From a bacterium (GTDB lineage: Archaea > Nanoarchaeota > Nanoarchaeia > Woesearchaeales > UBA10216): a DNA stretch of 5,549 nucleotides. The position numbers and the translations under genes are program-made. Where the stretch lies: NCBI GenBank assembly GCA_024206195.1, contig JAAGZO010000126.1, positions 1-5,549 on the forward strand, read 5' to 3'. The notes beneath the pieces are model-generated. The model was given only the letters and a program-made list of their open reading frames with translations, had not been told where the DNA came from and searched no databases. This document shows, piece by piece, positions 4,301-5,549 of the stretch. How positions within the stretch are numbered: the stretch's first letter is position 1; each line of letters starts with the position of its first letter.

Positions 4301-5549
4301 ATCTTCCTTAGAAAAAGCGTGCACTGCTACTTGAGAACTCATATAAGCACGATCGTCACCATCACCGCGATCACTATAGATATCTACCTTACTGCCAAAA
4401 TCCAACATAGTTAATAATTCAACAACAGCCTCCTCAATTTTCTTGGTCGTTCCTTCTAATTGCGCGTGCGCATCGCGGTCAATAACAGTCTTGAATGCCT
4501 CCATAGCCTTTTGAACAGCAGTTTCTGTCAGTCCTGTAATTTGTGGCGAAAGATGTCTGTCACTTTTTTCTTTTCTCTCTCTAGCTATTCGTTCGATGGT
4601 AGTCTTGATATCTAAGTCTATCTCTACCCCAACTGCTGCATCCATTATTTGCTCAGCAAGCTCTTCACTGACGTCTAAAGGTGTTTCTCGATCTCCGTCT
4701 TGACGCACTCGCTCTGACACCTTCTGTACTATCGGCGCAAACCCACTCTCTAACCTATTACGGAGGTCCATATAATCTTCTGCCAATGAAATACTCTTAG
4801 TTATTCGCGCTTTATCTTCCGAATCCAAAGAAAGCATGTTTACGATATCGGAAGTGTTTTGGATAAGCGTGGCAATTTCTTTTTGCTCACGTGTCAATAC
4901 CTGTTTATTCCAAGCATCTTCGGTAATTGATTGTGAATTTTTCTTACCTCGAGTAGATACACCGGCTGCTCCATCATGTGCTGACCTTATTTTCTTTGCG
5001 CCAATGGGAATAAGCGGTAAGAAAGTAAACACTAATCTCCAAAATCGAAACCCGTAATGAATTACTCCTCGAAAGAACCCCCGTTTGGCAACACTATTCC
5101 AAGCCTCTTCGGCAATTGATTGTGGATTTTTCTCACCCCTGGTAAATACGCCTCCCTTAAAAATTCTCTTAAACCCAGCTTTAATATTCGTCCAGCTGTA
5201 TCCAACCCAGCCGCCTTGGGGGCCGTTGGGGTCGCGGTCTTTTTTAACTGATGTATCTGAAACTTTTGCAGTGTCTGCGCTCCCATCCTCTTTCACCACT
5301 TCAAACTCTATCGGTGCAATCAGGGCTTTATCTATCCCCATATTTTTTTTCTTTGAACCAGGTCTTTTTTCTAGCGTGCCGCTTAGATCACCAAATTCCT
5401 GACCACCGGAATAATAACGACGGTTTATGTTTTCACCTAGGTTAGGATCATAGTCCCGACGTATGTAATTATAGATACCTTTCTTATAAGCCTCTACGTA
5501 TTGATTGTAGATCTTTTCCTTTATGTTAGGGTCATCGGTTTCGATTCCA
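1364..5549 (-). CDS. Giant modular protein with repeated winged-helix domains (C-terminal part)
   Basis: In frame to the right edge: 1394 residues here, start outside. The ATG at 5341 (residue 1 below) lacks a Shine-Dalgarno site, and 69 coding-like codons precede it, including KIYNQYVEAYKKGIYNYI and RRYYSGG, recalled as the end of the large Omnitrophota protein core. After that: a basic region with a duplicated 19-residue unit (64-82, 127-145) around an aromatic-hydrophobic stretch (about 88-112); a charged helical region (about 145-320); a beta-rich part (about 322-375); winged-helix modules at 387-515, 590-718 and 1025-1152, plus a degenerate one near 792-883; an acidic DDDGDDD linker (about 580); HEQYH (1196-1200), a minimal HExxH-like motif; GGID (1226-1229), recalled as a family tail signature; and a basic Pro-rich tail. 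Function unknown. The paralog at 1..255 is exported; whether this one is cannot be seen. Confidence 0.85.
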   Translation of the reverse strand, partial: GIETDDPNIKEKIYNQYVEAYKKGIYNYIRRDYDPNLGENINRRYYSGGQEFGDLSGTLEKRPGSKKKNMGIDKALIAPIEFEVVKEDGSADTAKVSDTSVKKDRDPNGPQGGWVGYSWTNIKAGFKRIFKGGVFTRGEKNPQSIAEEAWNSVAKRGFFRGVIHYGFRFWRLVFTFLPLIPIGAKKIRSAHDGAAGVSTRGKKNSQSITEDAWNKQVLTREQKEIATLIQNTSDIVNMLSLDSEDKARITKSISLAEDYMDLRNRLESGFAPIVQKVSERVRQDGDRETPLDVSEELAEQIMDAAVGVEIDLDIKTTIERIARERKEKSDRHLSPQITGLTETAVQKAMEAFKTVIDRDAHAQLEGTTKKIEEAVVELLTMLDFGSKVDIYSDRGDGDDRAYMSSQVAVHAFSKEDGSIWLHINQTDYGRNDFFLCNSLSANDTATKSDDIDRDPNGSPYQLLGEIATDDQAIKWLADEEGLTLTQIMQFITHPRITHPRHRNTVREELNILINLGVIEIARKVGKTPYYRFSEDARNLISTTGLIDLASARRLFTEIREIDGYQAHQRQGTKPLYWGSIPESVASEVRKEIAEIYRSNKERGHRLHYIPRTTSRYDPDFVKSSEYDPNDPDIGKTYRKWQDRMYPEGDDDGDDDFYSNGSPYQLLGEIADLTNLEAIRGLANEEGLTLTQIIEYVDPNRPNHRKTVRGELNILINLGVIEIARVVGNTNYYRFVSTIRGIASDLNVVNLANTAGLLNEIREIDLGYRAYRRKGTKPLYWGSIPESVFNEVAALVQKKIIQNAIVASDLLSMAELSLAKPPMAAELFGEVIILEPELPHPFHADREGEVGMQDGEHVQGSLSEFLKSVKGVDNDKVLSELLTDRGLTVNEIAEHSPISEGSETDAKVLHGKKAVAKEVNLLVQAGILEHTGKDSDRHQAVRPIDERFYILHHGQGMGAAFIGNIDDDAPDSSQGEPIIKSGVIEKLVGDVNSFGNDLGIFWMKDEEIKEALRELFAGKQEATKVIPGQILWNEGLSPEPDAWVDISMDESGNIMLTARDELGEWTSGHDADTGEEIKEVTKKVIWNASATKAPNGSPYQLLGEIADQAVGGLASEEGLTFTQILNYIEHPRHRDTVRGELRTLINLGVVEIARAVGNTNYYRFAETIRNIIAHYKEYYEEGGSLARARILLSRISEIDLGYRDDRREGTMPLYWGSIPERMLDKVYELVQEELKKHDIEERREFEGGLAIHTDAPLDGEATLELHEQYHKEFGARDRELYPELYAANALSQTATGGIDYGTMDATVDVQNEGIYRMTMQELPFKVESVAGLRANVLMVSKIDDPNQVFVSRRNREFASSKAPVRPNRKPVPMPQPLCLAAVAVIKERSIKVAKS
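1886..2269 (-). repeat. Winged-helix module, copy C (128 residues)
   Basis: Residues 1025-1152 of the giant protein. It opens NGSPYQLLGEIA, has helices around SEEGLTFTQILNYI and HRDTVRGELRTLINLGVVEI, wing ARAVGNTNYYRF (1083-1094), then a helical extension and PLYWGSIPERM. It is the most diverged of the three full copies near its end (M for K before PLYW, ERM for ESV). Confidence 0.8.
2693..2968 (-). repeat. Degenerate fourth winged helix
   Basis: Residues about 792-883. The pattern DRGLTVNEIAEHSP, then KAVAKEVNLLVQAGILEHTG, then FYIL follows the helix-helix-wing order of the full modules (EGLTLTQI..., NTVREELNILINLGVIEIA, YYRF) but lacks the NGSPYQLLGEIA opening and the PLYWGSIPE ending. It is either a distant member of the same duplication or an independently acquired winged helix. 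Confidence 0.5.
3188..3574 (-). repeat. Winged-helix module, copy B (129 residues)
   Basis: Residues 590-718. It runs from NGSPYQLLGEIA through NEEGLTLTQIIEYV, HRKTVRGELNILINLGVIEI and wing ARVVGNTNYYRF (654-665) to GTKPLYWGSIPESV. Its first 38 bp (3539-3576) differ from copy A at one base, so the duplication is recent or homogenised. Confidence 0.85.
3797..4183 (-). repeat. Winged-helix module, copy A (129 residues)
   Basis: Residues 387-515. Order: NGSPYQLLGEIA; DEEGLTLTQIMQFI (409-422); HRNTVREELNILINLGVIEI (432-451), the expected recognition helix and turn; wing ARKVGKTPYYRF (452-463), as in ArsR/MarR-type domains; a helical tail ending GTKPLYWGSIPESV. Unlike B and C, it has an extra ITHPR insertion before the recognition helix. 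Confidence 0.85.
4050..4079. repeat. 15-bp tandem duplication inside copy A
   Basis: CGCGGATGGGTAATA (4050-4064) is followed at once by CGCGGATGAGTAATA (4065-4079), one base different. It adds five codons and yields THPRITHPRHR, where copy C has only EHPRHR. The frame is kept. Confidence 0.8.
4907..4963. repeat. 57-bp direct repeat, distal copy
   Basis: Matches 5096-5152 at 48 of 57 bases. It encodes residues 127-145, GVSTRGKKNSQSITEDAWN. Confidence 0.8.
5096..5152. repeat. 57-bp direct repeat, proximal copy
   Basis: Pairs with 4907-4963 at a distance of 63 codons. It encodes residues 64-82, GVFTRGEKNPQSIAEEAWN. Most differences keep similar residues, suggesting the unit is under protein-level constraint. 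Confidence 0.8.

Noticed and set aside
5062..5402. Alternative frames at 5062-5286 (minus) and 5085-5402 (plus)
   Set aside because: Both overlap the giant gene, whose own frame continues through this region with a sensible duplicated sequence.

Overview
The window is about 5.5 kb of moderately AT-rich bacterial DNA, with every supported gene on the minus strand. The best guess for the source is an uncultivated Omnitrophota-type bacterium. I base this on recalled family signatures, not a search: a signal-peptide protein beginning PTKLI...LTVKGIKFYPDNPFKFDF (1..255), a core segment ending KIYNQYVEAYKKGIYNYI...RRYYSGG (5402..5548), and a GGID module near the C-terminus of the large protein. These match, from memory, the beginning, end and tail of a large, highly paralogous protein family of that phylum.

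Layout in transcription order (right to left): (1) 5549..1364, the C-terminal 1394 residues of a giant protein whose beginning lies outside the window. The reading frame has no stop up to the right edge, so the ATG at 5341 is probably internal. The protein carries three near-identical 128-129 residue winged-helix modules, a degenerate fourth winged helix, a short HEQYH/GGID C-terminal part and a basic proline-rich tail. (2) 1363..1192, a spacer with a period-7 array overlapping the giant gene's stop codon, a 47-bp imperfect palindrome and a near-consensus sigma70 promoter. (3) 1191..623, a BrnT/BrnA-like toxin-antitoxin operon, toxin first, joined by an ATGA overlap. The toxin appears to be leaderless, while the antitoxin has a strong Shine-Dalgarno site. 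(4) 622..256, a 367-bp gene-free spacer packed with inverted repeats: a 79-bp period-7 palindromic element, three other hairpins and a REP-like GTAG hairpin. (5) 255..1, the N-terminus of a second member of the same large-protein family, with its own ribosome binding site and signal peptide.

The general picture is a tandem of two large exported-type paralogs with a toxin-antitoxin cassette between them, bracketed on both sides by heptamer-repeat elements. The most unusual points are the repeated DNA-binding-type winged-helix modules in a protein whose paralog is exported, the in-frame modular construction of the large protein, and the density of palindromic elements around the toxin-antitoxin cassette. 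No tRNA, rRNA, CRISPR array, transposase or plus-strand gene was found.
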